This document shows positions 25,986 to 37,648 of a stretch of DNA of 64,000 nucleotides, piece after piece; positions within the stretch are counted from its first letter, which is position 1; the number at the start of each line of letters is the position of its first letter. The translations under genes were made by a program, and so were the position numbers. The stretch comes from Rotaria socialis (Eukaryota; Rotifera; Eurotatoria; Philodinida; Philodinidae), in NCBI GenBank assembly GCA_905331475.1, contig CAJNYU010003362.1, forward strand, positions 70,411 through 134,410, read 5' to 3'. The notes beneath the pieces are model-generated. The model saw only the letters and a list, made by a program, of their open reading frames with translations. It was not told the DNA's origin and ran no database searches.

Positions 25986-26222
25986 TACCCAGATCGATCG
26001 TGCCTGTCACCGGATACTGCAGAAAAGACGTAGGAGAATCGCCGTATCCTTCAGAAAAACACCGGGCCATAAATGCAGTGTTCCGGCCAGAAAAAAAACA
26101 GGAATTAGCTTGAATCGGCCAGAAAAGAGTACGAAAATTTCCCGATTGGAATACTGATTCCATGTTCCGGTAATTTCCGGCGCTTTTGTGTGGGGTCCGA
26201 TCCGTACTTCTCGAGCTGAGTA
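25986..26222. mobile_element. Short CCGG-rich MITE, copy 2 (degraded)
   Basis: It begins TACCCAG and ends CTGAGTA, matching the ends of the element at 23042-23297, with the same CCGG-rich interior (CACCGGATA, TTCCGGCC, TTTCCGGCG). The flanks ATTCGAAC and ATGAAAAC share five of eight bases. It is about 237 bp and more diverged than copy 1. Overlapping frames on both strands are fortuitous. Confidence 0.55.
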
Positions 26223-26687
26223 ATGAAAACTTCGTTGATACTACGGTCGTTACATTTTGAAAGGAAATACTTTTTGATTGACTAGTTGAAAAATAAGAAC
26301 TGTGAACGCTGTTTTATTGCCCAAACCTAGAAATTCATAATGCAGATAGAAAATACGTCGTTGACTAATCTATGCCTACAAAACATGTCGATAAACGAAC
26401 TTTCGACAAAAAGAGGTCGACGAAATAAATTTGACAAATTTTCTTGTCGACAACGTATCGGTAGACTAAGTGCATATCGCTGAACTCTCATGTCGAAGAA
26501 TAATATGAAATTCATTGCAAGGTCCTTATTTCATATTTTTGTGTTTTTTTTACGTTAAGACTACTTTGTTGAACCAAAACGTTTGGCCCATCAATAAGAA
26601 TCTTGCCTGTTTTGCCCATCGTTTTTTCTAACACAAGAGAGGTTTACTCATTGCTCTAAAAATCCTGGTTACGCCGCTGGTGGGTAC

Positions 26688-27731
26688 GCATGATTTAATC
26701 TGAATATAGTGGAAAATCCCACCCATATTATATAAAGGAAAATGAATTTGTTCTGTTTTAACGACATTATATTTATTAACAGTTCCGAAAATCTCCCATA
26801 AAAATGCTTTTAGAAAAATCATATTGATTTTTTTAAAATTCTTTCTTTTTTTTCGGAGTGGCAAAATATCCTATGCGCCTGCGCTGTATAAATCACTGGA
26901 TCCATTTCTATATCATTTATCCGATTTTTTTCTTGTTTTGGACATTAATTCCAAATGACCTGCATTCGAATGACAAAGAAGAAGAAAAAAGAATGACTTG
27001 TATGCGCAAATGTGTATGTATATTTTTTGCATGTCTCAATTACAAGTTCAATGACACTTTCTCCAGATATCGTATTATCGTACTATTAAAGCATCTATTT
27101 TTGATCAGATACATCGAAGCAAATGCTACGGTTGTTCTCTTCACCTTAAATATCTTGGTAGCCTATTGAAAAACAAACTAATTCGGTATGTCTATGAGCT
27201 GGAGATAAGACTTTCATTTGTTATTTATCAGGTAGACAGTATTCATCATCTATATTCTTTTTCAAACAAACATCGTATTACAAGCTACATGTGTATATAA
27301 CTTGTATACGGATGAGATGGATTTAATACGATGTATGTAAATATAACGTACTTGTTTTTTCATCATTAATGTGATTATATTATGCATATTCAATGTTTTT
27401 TTACATCTTATACCTATATTGTTTCTAAATTTCATTATGAAGAGACCGAGAGAAAAACCTTGAACTTTTCGATTAGTGAATTTCTAAAAAAATGTCACAT
27501 AGACTAAGCAACGAAAAAAATATGTCTTGTATGCGCCTATACTTATGCTCGTTCGTCATACGACGAACTTTAAATGTAGATCACCTACACGCATCCAAAG
27601 TGAGATGCGAAGGACAATGAATCAGAAGAGATAAAAGAAGTAAGGATTAGGAAAGGCAAATTGTATAGTTACTATCAAATAAAATTATCGAAAGAGGAAA
27701 ACAGATCATTCGTTGATTATTTATCTCTCGA
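26688..27731. other. Intergenic, LHFPL upstream region
   Basis: No gene seen between the transposon block and the LHFPL start. A 103-codon frame at 26858 has no homology I recognise and no splice support. Confidence 0.5.
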
Positions 27732-28445
27732 ATGCTGCGAACAATTGAAACAATAGACAATACATCTTATATATGGACATCGAGAATTATCGGTTTCATT
27801 TGGGCATTTCTTACCGCTTGTTTTGCTATTCTTGATGTATTTATATTTGTACAACCACAATGGATTGGCGATACTTTAGTAAGTCCACGGGCAGGTCATT
27901 TTGGTTTATATTCCTATTGTGTAAGTACAATAGCAGACTATGAATTTAATTGTCAAGGAACATGGACAGATTTTGAAACAATTCTTAATGCACCTTTTGC
28001 TGTTGCTACATTTTTCGTTGGTTTCTCTATTCTATTAATCTTCATATGTCTCGGATTATTTATAGTTTTCTTATTTTTACGTGCTCGACTTGTCTATTTT
28101 ATTTGTGCAATTATACAAATGATTTGTGCAATTTGTTTATTTATTGCTATTATAATTTATCCATCAGGTTTTGATGATGAGACAATTCGATTAGTATGCG
28201 GACAAAATGTAAATGATTTTAATATAGATACTTGTCAAATGCGATGGGCATATATATTAGCTATTATTGCATTTTGCAATATATTAATACTTTCAATGCT
28301 AGCATTTCTTCTTGGTCTTAAACAACCAAATGTTGAAACAACGCGAAAACAGATTCATCAAAAACATGTCGTATCGAAATATGGTGAACTCAATGAAGCA
28401 TTTGATGAACGAACATATTCTCAACAAACAATACAACGACGTTGA
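27732..28445 (+). CDS. LHFPL: LHFPL tetraspan subfamily protein
   Basis: An intronless 237-residue four-pass membrane protein. Transmembrane segments lie at about 17-40, 88-115, 120-147 and 172-197. Family marks are present: the first-loop motif VQPQWIGD followed by a PRAGHFGLYSYC block and NCQGTWTDF, then FFVGFSILLIF in helix 2, and in the second loop an IRLVCGQ...DTCQMRWAYILAI pattern with two cysteines before helix 4. This is the arrangement of LHFPL3/4/5, the claudin-superfamily proteins that in vertebrates partner with GABA-A receptors (LHFPL4) or the hair-cell TMC/PCDH15 complex (LHFPL5). Which paralogue it matches cannot be decided by eye. An AATAAA lies about 100 bp downstream (near 28543). 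The ATG follows directly on TCTCTCGA with no upstream in-frame alternative seen. Confidence 0.88.
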   Translation: MLRTIETIDNTSYIWTSRIIGFIWAFLTACFAILDVFIFVQPQWIGDTLVSPRAGHFGLYSYCVSTIADYEFNCQGTWTDFETILNAPFAVATFFVGFSILLIFICLGLFIVFLFLRARLVYFICAIIQMICAICLFIAIIIYPSGFDDETIRLVCGQNVNDFNIDTCQMRWAYILAIIAFCNILILSMLAFLLGLKQPNVETTRKQIHQKHVVSKYGELNEAFDERTYSQQTIQRR

Positions 28446-29042
28446 AATTTCATTTTTCACATGGATTGACTTGTACTCTTTTTTTCCTCTACTTTTTGAA
28501 TGTTTCTACATTTTAAAAATGAATAGCTACTGAATATCTTACAAATAAAAATCATGATATGACTCCAGATATAATTATATTTATGATCTTGAAATAGGCA
28601 AAAAACAAATGAAAGCAATATAGTACTCAAATGGTTTATTATCATGAAACCGAGCTTCTGTTCATCAAGAATGATAATGTCTTACCAAGGCTCTTGTATC
28701 TTGGTAATAAAGAGAGACAACTGAAGTCTACTTTGTTAATTATGTTTGTTTTGTTACTTCTTTTTTTTCGATAAGCGCGTCCGATCGCAATCGCAACAAT
28801 TGAAATAGAACTTGTAGCAATATCTAATTGTGACGCTCAAAAGAGATATTGAATTCCAATTCTTTCATAGAAATGAACCGATTTGTTTCACATCGATTAG
28901 ATAAATTGAGCACAAGAACATAAGATATCTGTCACTAATGAATAGTCGAAGATAAGATACTTATGTATACGTATATTGTCATGGTTGACAAGGACGACAT
29001 ATTTAATTGTTTTTTTCTTTCACTCTGTCATTCATTTACAAT
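28446..29042. other. Intergenic, no gene seen
   Basis: This is the LHFPL 3' flank and the upstream flank of the small gene at 29043. A poly(A) signal AATAAA lies near 28543. Confidence 0.6.
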
Positions 29043-29417
29043 ATGCATCTCTTGAATAAATTACGAACAAGTTTTCGACGAAAACCAAATGTATGTTTAT
29101 CTTGCTTTCTTAGTAATTTGCTATTATCGACATTGTCCATTCAGGAAAGACAATTAACCTTGTCTGAACAAATTGAAACTCTCTTCAAGGAATCAAATAG
29201 ATTTGTTGAAGATCATCGATTAAAATTACTTCTTCATGTTTATGAATATCGATTACGACAATTCAATTCATTGGATATTTCATTCGAAGATTTCAAACGT
29301 ATTGAATTCGAACGATCAATCCTTAAAAGTCTCCGTGCAATTACATCAAATCTTCCGGCAAAGTCATCACATCTTTACAAAACAATGCCAACAGCGACAT
29401 CTAGAAACATGTCATGA
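29043..29417 (+). CDS. Small uncharacterised protein, ~106 aa
   Basis: ATG at 29043 opens a frame to TGA at 29415-29417. Inside it, 29091-29144 is flanked by GTATGT and TTCAG and fits the local intron size; at 54 bp it is a multiple of three, so the frame stays open either way (124 residues retained, 106 spliced). The spliced version joins a basic N-terminus (MHLLNKLRTSFRRKPN) to a helix-rich body with ERQLTLSEQIETLFKE and LKLLLHVYEYRLRQF, ending in a Ser/Thr-rich tail. The start is amphipathic and basic, compatible with mitochondrial targeting, but that is speculative. I do not recognise a family. Confidence 0.5.
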   Translation: MHLLNKLRTSFRRKPNVCLSCFLSNLLLSTLSIQERQLTLSEQIETLFKESNRFVEDHRLKLLLHVYEYRLRQFNSLDISFEDFKRIEFERSILKSLRAITSNLPAKSSHLYKTMPTATSRNMS

Positions 29418-30386
29418 TTAACAACCAGAATAATAAACAATTTTCGTGTGACAATAAGCATTTTTGTAGAAAAATCGTTGTTATACATTCGTGATAGTTG
29501 AAGTTATTTTTTTCAAATATACTGCCGTTTATTGATTGGTTCTTTACGTTCCACATCATATTGCTTCCATAAAAAATTGATAAATACTTCCTTCGTTTTC
29601 ATTGAATTATAATGACCTAAGATTAATTCGCTTATCAATATGTTACAGAGTATGGTAATCCACCATAAACGGCCATTTTTTACGCGTCGTACTCAATTGT
29701 CAGCAGTCATTTTAATCCCATTATGTCGTAATAGTATGCATAGTATAAATGAACGTAAATTTATCACGTTAGTGACCTGATACTTCCGAATAAACATGAT
29801 TCTATTAACACTTTGTGCTTCCGCAGAAACAAATTGTATTCATCGACGAACGTTAATCAAGAATTCATGAACATAGAATGTATATGAGTGGGAGATTTAG
29901 TTGTTGAGATAGTGTTCGATTATAATTCATACAGCTCAATTCTCATGTGATCATTTTTAGCAGAAGAACAAAAACAAAATTTTTTTTTACTCAGCGTCTA
30001 TGGAACCACTTGAGAAAAAGAATATTTCTAGCAGCAAAATATAATTTCTCAAGTATGTCCTTTCCTTGGAGATAAATTTAATTAAATAGCCTATATTTAT
30101 TTCTCCTATAGTTGAGAATTTTGAATTACTTGTTAAAAACTCAGTCACAAATGTGTCTAGTAATTACTATCAGTAATTTTTGTTCGGTTCGAATAACATA
30201 GAGAACTATTAGACTTTCAGAGCTTTATAGAATTTCCTATTAATTACTTAGACATATTAAACACTCAAAATATTCTCACTGAAAGCTTTTTTCTATATTA
30301 AATGAAGATAAATGTAGAATCTATTAGAATAATTTGCTATTTTTATTTTCTAGATTGTGCCAACGCTGAGAAAACAAATCGACACA
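29418..30386. other. Intergenic, no gene seen
   Basis: AT-rich spacer without exons. A splice-acceptor-like CTATTTTTATTTTCTAG ends at 30353, 33 bp before the start of the next gene. Confidence 0.55.
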
Positions 30387-30575
30387 ATGGCATCAACACG
30401 TCAACAGCGTAAAATAGAGTCTAAAACAAACTCATCTAACATTGCGAAGTCAAAATCAAGTAGTAATACGAATATTTTGATATTGGCTATAGCTTTTGCT
30501 GCTCTTGTTTTCTATGTATTGTATCAATCGATTAATATTTATAGCAAAGATCAAACGTATAATGATTTCGAATGA
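30387..30575 (+). CDS. RAMP4/SERP-like tail-anchored ER protein
   Basis: A 62-residue protein from ATG at 30387 (an in-frame ATG at 30357 would add ten residues). The N-terminal half is basic and polar (MASTRQQRKIESKTNSSNIA), followed by one hydrophobic segment, ILILAIAFAALVFYVLYQSI, and a short polar C-terminus. Length, topology and the QQRK...NIAKSK pattern before the membrane anchor resemble RAMP4/SERP1 (yeast Ysy6), which sits at the Sec61 translocon and stabilises membrane proteins under ER stress. Similarity is low and the family is short, so this is a tentative call. A pyrimidine-rich AG at 30353 just upstream could be a cis or trans splice acceptor. AATAAA follows at about 30604. Confidence 0.55.
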   Translation: MASTRQQRKIESKTNSSNIAKSKSSSNTNILILAIAFAALVFYVLYQSINIYSKDQTYNDFE

Positions 30576-32610
30576 CTTTTTTTTGGCATCATGATTTCTT
30601 TAAATAAATTGAAACTCATCATAGATCTTAATTGTATTTATATTGCTTTTTGGTGATATACTCTCCTGTTGTTCAATGTGAATGAGATCAAAATTTCTTC
30701 TTTTTGTTGCTTTGATTTTTTTGTGAATGTTTTTCTTGCAATCTTATTCAAAAAAAATTATATAGTATATTACGATTTTTGTTTTTCTGCTTACAATGAA
30801 GAAAATATTCATTCATAATCGAATGATTTTCAATGGATGGGGAAAATCTTAATATTTAATATTATAGGCTGTCAGAGTATTATAAAAGCTTCGTTTTTCT
30901 ACAGGTGGATCTCATTTATATAGGAATTTCGAAGAATGAATCGTTCAAGACTTAAAATATTTGTTTGTTTCAGATTGATGAATAGCACAATTTGAATACT
31001 TTCCTGAACCTTTTTTTTTATGTGGAGAAGAATAGCACGTATTATTGATCAAGTAGGCAGTAAAAATTATGCTTAAAATATATCAACCACCTTCTTTTCT
31101 CACAGGCAAATAATATCTATCACTGAAATATTTATTATCACATGTAGAAAATCTCATTCTGATTTTGTTAACATGTTCATAATAAGTATTTAATATGCAC
31201 GATAAAAAATTTAGAGTACTACATATTATTCATCGCATAGTTCTCGGATCCAACGGACTTAAACTGCTATGTCACGAAGAATAAGGCATACAAAGCTCTG
31301 ACATGAACAGAACACTCGTATACTGCACGTAAAATTTGCTAGGCGACACAGAGAGACAGTTGCCAATGGTTAAAACATAGTTGAAATCTTGTTATGTTTA
31401 TACTCTCTGATAATTTTAATATATCGAAATGAGACGAAACTCATACATTCACGTTTTGAATTATTGATAAGACTCGAGCACGATTACAAGTACTGGTCGT
31501 CTCACGCTCTATGGAGTCATGAAAATTGTAGTTATTTCATGTTACTTGATGAGGTTCATGCCACACTTCGTATTTATTTTATCGGCTGCATCACGTACAG
31601 TATATCTTCTCCGTTCTTCACATTGAATTATTTACGTAATGGTAGCCTTGTTGTGAAAACGTGAGCGTCTCTATTTGCGTTTGAAAAAGAAAAGAATAAA
31701 AAGTAAAGTGAAACACATAGATGTAAAATTCAACGGGTGAGAATTTCGTATAAAAGTCGTCTACGTCTCAAACTCATTCTTTTCATCGCTTCATTTATTA
31801 CTTTGACTAGTATATAGATATTTTACGATAGATAACATACGCTTTGAATTATGCAATGAAGCGTATCTAATGTGCAGTTAAAACAATAAGCAGTTTTTAT
31901 CTTGATTACATTATATGTAATTACCTTTTTTTCTCTATGAGAAATAGCAAGTTTAATTTGAGCTAGTTCATTGTTTTTGAATATACCTGTCAGATGAGTT
32001 TTTTCTCTTTCTATAATGACTATATGACAATATAAAATGTTGATTCAATTAAACAAATAATCAAATTCAAAATTCTAGAATCGTTTGCTTGATACAATTT
32101 TTCTAAAGCACATTGGACAACTGTTGTTTTGCCACAAGCAAGTAAACAAGAGTGCAGATTAAAATTGTTTACTAGTTTTTCCATGTATTTCGATTGGTTA
32201 GTGTAGCAAGATCTTGAGTTTGTATTCCGAGAATTCTTTATCTATTTTCTTCCTCTTGATTCATAGGGTGACTTTGTTACAGTCAAGTTTTCTTTTCTTT
32301 TTCCAATAGTAATTAAATGAACATTTTGTTTTCATTTTTAGATAGAAATCTATATTTTTTTTTATCGTGTGGATTTATTTTTGCTATATGTTATTGAAGA
32401 ACACCGGTATGTGCGAGAAAAAAGTAAATAACTTTATTGAAAACATTTTTCTATGCGAAAAAATTTTTTTTCTATGATTGCAGTTTTATTTTATAGCAAA
32501 GTAAATAAAATAGTAACCCATTTAATCGAATGGTGACAAGTCTAAAAAACACAAAAGGTTAAAAATGAAATTTCAATAAAACAAAAATGAATTTCGATTT
32601 TATTTATTAG
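30576..32610. other. Intergenic, SETDB1 upstream region
   Basis: About 2 kb with no convincing exon. The first coding exon(s) of the SETDB1 gene may be hidden here because the first recognisable exon starts behind an acceptor, not an ATG. A 91-codon frame at 31389 has no homology I recognise. Confidence 0.5.
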
Positions 32611-35600
32611 GAATTACAGATGACTTATCGTCATCATCTGTTTTCGATACTCCTTGTTCAAGTGTATCATCAACATCGCCAGTAAGTTCGCATCGAAATT
32701 CAGAGCAGTATTTTATTTCAACTTTGATGTTCACCTAGGATAAACAAGATGTTGTAATAGTTCTTGATGATGATAATGCTGAAAATGATATTAAAATTGA
32801 TAAACATTCCATTACAGATATAATAGAAAAATATGATAATTTAATTGTAAACAGTTTAATTGAAAAACTTGAAATTAATACAGAATTAATTATTGTCAAG
32901 CCAAATTTACCTATACGAATATGTGCAACAGCCAAAGCTTATTCCAATCTTCAAGATACGCACATAATTATGGTAAATTGAATGAAGATTTTGTTTTTTA
33001 CAGTGCGAAAAAAACAGATATCTTTTCTCCTTGAGGTTCTCAATCCTCGTCTATCAACTTCTGAATGTGTAACTAAACGGCAAGCATATATTCATGAGCC
33101 TTGTCCATCTTTCGATGTGCCAATACGAACACGTGTATTTCATCGTTCATTATCATTACTTGGCTTTGTATTTGAAATGCCTTGTCCAATAAAAAATCAA
33201 AATCGATATCTTGTTTTATATGATAATTTCACTGCTAATTATCATTCACATTTAGAATTTCATCTTTGTTTATGTCAAGACTTCCGACGACATCTTTTAA
33301 ATATAGACTATAAAGAATTACGAGCACATTATCAAGATGCTTTTCAAAATTCAAATAAAATAAAACAATCAAATTATATGATAGGTAATATAATTCGTGT
33401 ACGAAAATTCGGTAATCAATATCACAATGTTCGTATTATTGATATCGATTGTTCAATAATAAAGATTTGTTTTTTCGAACGAAAATCAAAAAAAGAAATA
33501 TGGATTCATACAAACTCATCAATTATTGAACCATCACAACAAATATCACAATCAGCAACACTATCGATTCCATCGTCGCCACAAACACCAACCGAGGAAC
33601 TAAATAATTCGTATTCTGATCTATCACGACTACGAAAACGAAAAGATCAAAATAGCAATGCAAACAAAGGTATATTTTCATTAAATTAAAACTGGATTCT
33701 CTGCTAAATATATTTTTAAAAAAAGGCAATTTATGTAGAATCTTTAAAGCCCTCGCATTATTAAATATCTCTTTTGCTTTACTTTTACTATGAATATTCA
33801 TACTTCCGTTCATGTCAAACTAAAAAGTTACTTTTAAAATTAAAACGTTACATGTATAAAGCTGTCGACAGAAATGATTTTTTGTAAATTTGATCAAAGC
33901 ATTTAGTTACTCTTCCCCGTAGTTTATGAAAAACTGATTATTTTCTTCTTTACACGATTCTATATAAACTACTTAGATCAATCGGTATGAGTCCGTATTT
34001 CGCTAAGGCTACATTGTTTTCATGTCGTATGTTATCTCTATTAGACACAAAGTGGTATCATTGGTCTCAAATTCCCGAGAGAATATCACTTTGTTATTGT
34101 ATCAGATTCTTCGGCCAGGATGTTGATACATTGCTCACTAAGATTATATTTTGGAAATTTTAGGTGCTAAAAAACTTCGAGATCGATCTAACACTAAACA
34201 ACTATCAATGCAACATCAACAATCTTCTTCAACATCCAACGAGCAACTTTCAATAACAACATGTCGTACTAATATTCTAACACCTTATTATACTAATATT
34301 CTCTTACCGAAATTTCGAATGCTTAATGCTTTGCCTTCAATATCACATAAATGTAGTCGACAGTGTGTTCTATCAGCAGAAGAACATTTTTCTCCCAGAA
34401 AAATTCAAACAAATCCATTTTTACTTCCATTTGAATGTAATTGGTCCATTGTTGATAGCAAACCGCGTGGTTATCGAACTCCGTGCTGTCAAATACTTTA
34501 CTCACTCGATGATATTGAACAATATCTCTATCGAACACAATCGAAATTGTCAATAAAATTTTTCATTGATGGCGTTTTAACTCGTTTTCAACCATCGATC
34601 GATGATTATGATAAAAAATTTCTTATATTAAATGATCTTTCAAATGGACACGAAAACGTTAAAATACCTGTATATAATGATATTGATAATGATAGACCGG
34701 ATAATTTTAATTATATCACAAAAATTCGTCCGATTGACAATCGAATAGCTGCGGCACTTAATGATAACAATGCAACATCGTGTTGCGATTGTATTGATAA
34801 GTCAGTATTATTAATTAATCGATTTTTCATTTAAAATTTTCTCTTCTATTTAAGTTGTAATGATCGAATGAAATGTGCTTGCTTTCGAAAAACATTAAGT
34901 CAAGCTCAAATCAATCACGACCCATTAGTTATGGAAAAAGAAAAGAATCGTTATACGCTTGCATACATGTTAAAAACAACAGGTTATCAACGTAAACGTT
35001 TACTTAATCCAATATCAAGTGGTGTTTATGAATGTAATTCAAAATGTTCATGTCACCGTGAACATTGCTCAAATCGTCTTGTACAGCAAGGTTTATTCGT
35101 ACATTTACAATTATTTAAAGATAAAGTAAAAGGTTGGGGTTTACGTGCACTGCACGATTTACCACGTGGAACATTTCTTTGTCAATATATTGGAGAATTG
35201 TTAACATCGGATCAAGGACATGAACGTGCGCAAAGTATGGATGATAAATATCAAACAAGTCTTGATTTAGTTAAACAAGTTCATTATGAAATTAATAATG
35301 AAGGTGGCGATGATATTGATGATGATGATGATGATGAACCGTATGTTGTTGATGGAAGTTTATTTAGTAATTTAGGAAAATATTTTAATCACGCTTGTGA
35401 ACCAAATATGTTTATTCAAAATGTATTTATTGAATCCCATGACCTTCATTTTCCAAATCTAGCTTTATTTACTCGAACACATGTTAAAGCTGGTCAAGGT
35501 ATAAATTAATTTCGTTTTTTTTCTTCAGACTTTTAACAATATCAACATTAGGGACTAAGTCTAAATTTTACTCTTGGTTTTGAAACATCGCTTTCAGATC

Positions 35601-36409
35601 AGTGTACTTCATTCTCCAATCATTTGTAGGAAAAAGTTTCGAGATATCAAATGATAATAGGTTAGGCGTAGTTTTGATTCCACTAAGTATTAACTAGCCC
35701 ATTGGATGGGGGCCTAATTAATATGTAGAAATGAAATGTATTCAACAGCTGGAAATGTTCTCCTGCGAGAATAATCGGCATGAGCCTTCAACTTCGCGCC
35801 TAGTAATACAAACATTAGATAGAATATCTCTAGTATGGATAATTAGCACGTTCAATGTTTAGATGTTCTTGCTAAGTTTTGTAACATGATCACTGAGATC
35901 AAATGATCCGAACATAATATGTGCTATTATGTATTTCCTAATCTTATACAAATTTCCTACATTACAATAGATGATGATCTGCAATGTTCGTACATCAAGG
36001 ATACACATAGAAACCGACTCAACTCTCGAATAGATAATCTCTTACAAAAAATGCACACAACTAAGAGTAGATTCGATATAGCTATGATCTTTTAGATTTA
36101 CTTTTTACAATAATCGAAAAGTAAGAAAGTCGACTGAACATTTATTGCTCGATGCTAATAAAAAAAAAAGACATGATTTCATCGTTCTGTTCAATCACAG
36201 TATTGTATTACAGTTGTTATTTAACAAAGATAACATATCATACGTAATGTAATTCTTAAATTACCTATAAAACAATTGTTTCATTAAGATTATATTGATT
36301 GTATTTGTTTGTTATAGAACTTACATGGCATTATAACTGTGAACTCCTGCCCGATCGTGAAGTGAAATGTTTTTGTGGTTCGAAAAATTGTCGTGGTAGA
36401 CTTTTGTGA
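32611..36409 (+). CDS. SETDB1: SETDB1-type histone H3K9 methyltransferase
   Basis: Recognised exons: 32611-32681, 32739-32972, 33036-33669, 34164-34800, 34855-35498 and 36318-36409, about 770 residues; the start exon is not identified. Domains in order: an acidic N-terminus (VIVLDDDN), Tudor-type segments (YLVLYDNFTANYHSHLEF; GNIIRVRKFGNQYHNVRI; a KKEIWIHTNSSIIEPS end), an MBD-like block (FECNWSIVDSKPRGYRTPC), pre-SET cysteines (SCCDCID|NCNDRMKCACF and YECNSKCSCHREHCSNRLV), and SET (KGWGLRALHDLPRGTFLCQY). A short acidic insert interrupts SET (seven aspartates), followed by YFNHACEPNMF, ELTWHYN and the post-SET CFCGSKNCRGRLL. SETDB1 trimethylates H3K9 for heterochromatin and transposon silencing. 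Catalytic NHxCxPN and post-SET cysteines are intact. Oddities: the bifurcating insert is about 40-50 residues rather than hundreds, and the last intron is 819 bp against about 50-65 bp for three of the upstream introns (33670-34163 is 494 bp). Confidence 0.92.
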
Positions 36410-37648
36410 ACATAAACTTGTATGAGTCAGATTTACATATTCCTGTTGTCTTTTCGTGAAATATTTTTTCTTGCTTTTGTTTTTCTTTTCTTTTCAATTT
36501 TCGTGTTTGTACATGTATTTTTGATAAAAAAAACAAAACAATCAGTGCTATGATGACTTATGTTTGCTTTATCGGTCCGATTCGTTTGCTCACTGTTTGC
36601 GAGAGAGAGAACAATAGGAAGAAATGATGAGCTTTATTATATGGTCTATATCTTTTATGACCTTCAATATTGAATATATATATATGTACAGTTTGATGTT
36701 TGAGAAAGGGCACGTCGATAGAGTAGTTCCATACGCTAGTTGTTTTGTGTGAGTGTTAAAGAACAAGAAAAAAGAGAGTAATTGGTCTTGCTTCTTTATG
36801 CCAGTACTATTTGTTTGTTCTTCTTCTTCTATTCTCGAACGATTACGCAATTTATATGACTATATAAAAACGTTGATTATACAGACATACATATTTTTCC
36901 TCTTTATTGGATTTCCTAGAGTTTCATTAAATTTTACTTGTACGCTAGTCTCAAGAGATTATCATGGAAGAAAATACTTATAGATTATTGTTTTCTTTTA
37001 CTAATAACGAGATAAGAACGTGCTGAAAATATGTTTAGTTGATAGGAAGTCTTCTAATTGATCAGCTTGTCTTTAGGAGAGATAAGCTATCTTAATAAAA
37101 ATTACAAGACAAAAATCATTTACAGCTTGATAATCGTCGAACAGCATATTGAAGATTTATATGTCTTGTTCTATGTTCACTAGTCTTATTCTTTCTTTAC
37201 TTTATATCATTGTAAGAGTAGAACGAAAAGGTCGATGAACATTTGAATCTTTTTTTCTTCTTCTCCTTTCTTCTGCACTTAATCATTTCCATCCCAAATA
37301 TTGACTTGAGTTGAGTAAGACATTTACTTGACTGGATTATTTGTTATCTAATCATACTGATAGTTATAATTGAGTTCATTCTTCATTGTACAAGATTTTT
37401 TCTATTACTCGACAAAGAAAACAAATGAATCTTTTTTCTCTTTAAAACTGGCAAATCATCTCATCAAACAAGACGACAAAACTACGAGATTGAACCAGAA
37501 AAACTGTGCTCTTTCATCCGTAGCAATACCAATAATAAATGGATCTCTATCAACAACATCATCGTCGTCACAATCAACAGATGAATCAATATTATCAACA
37601 TTAAATTTAACTAATATATCAAAAATTAAACGAAATTTATTTTCTCGT
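36410..37648. other. Intergenic, PTPN4 upstream region
   Basis: No gene seen. The frame before the phosphatase ATG at 37649 stays open back to 37370 but has no in-frame ATG. It reads as Ser/Thr-rich sequence, so this part is 5' UTR or an additional upstream exon. Confidence 0.5.

Larger units (their letters stand above)
24425..26679. mobile_element. hAT-type element (2.25 kb) containing nested elements
   Basis: The ends are a 15-bp inverted repeat, CAGCGGCGTAACCAG at 24425 and CTGGTTACGCCGCTG ending at 26679. This is the classic hAT terminal sequence type. The flanks GTGGGTTT (24417-24424) and GTGGGTAC (26680-26687) agree at six of eight bases, as for an old 8-bp duplication. Just inside the left end lies a CAAATGGGCAATTGCCCATT palindrome. 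GCCCATC/GATGGGC-type words recur near the right end (26587-26620). No transposase frame remains. Much of the interior belongs to other insertions (24946-25826 and 25986-26222). Confidence 0.8.

Noticed and set aside
32973..33003. A 31-bp intron in SETDB1 (GTAAATTG..TTACAG)
   Set aside because: Using that acceptor puts the next exon out of frame and soon hits a stop. The acceptor ending at 33035 gives a 63-bp intron and keeps the Tudor frame open.
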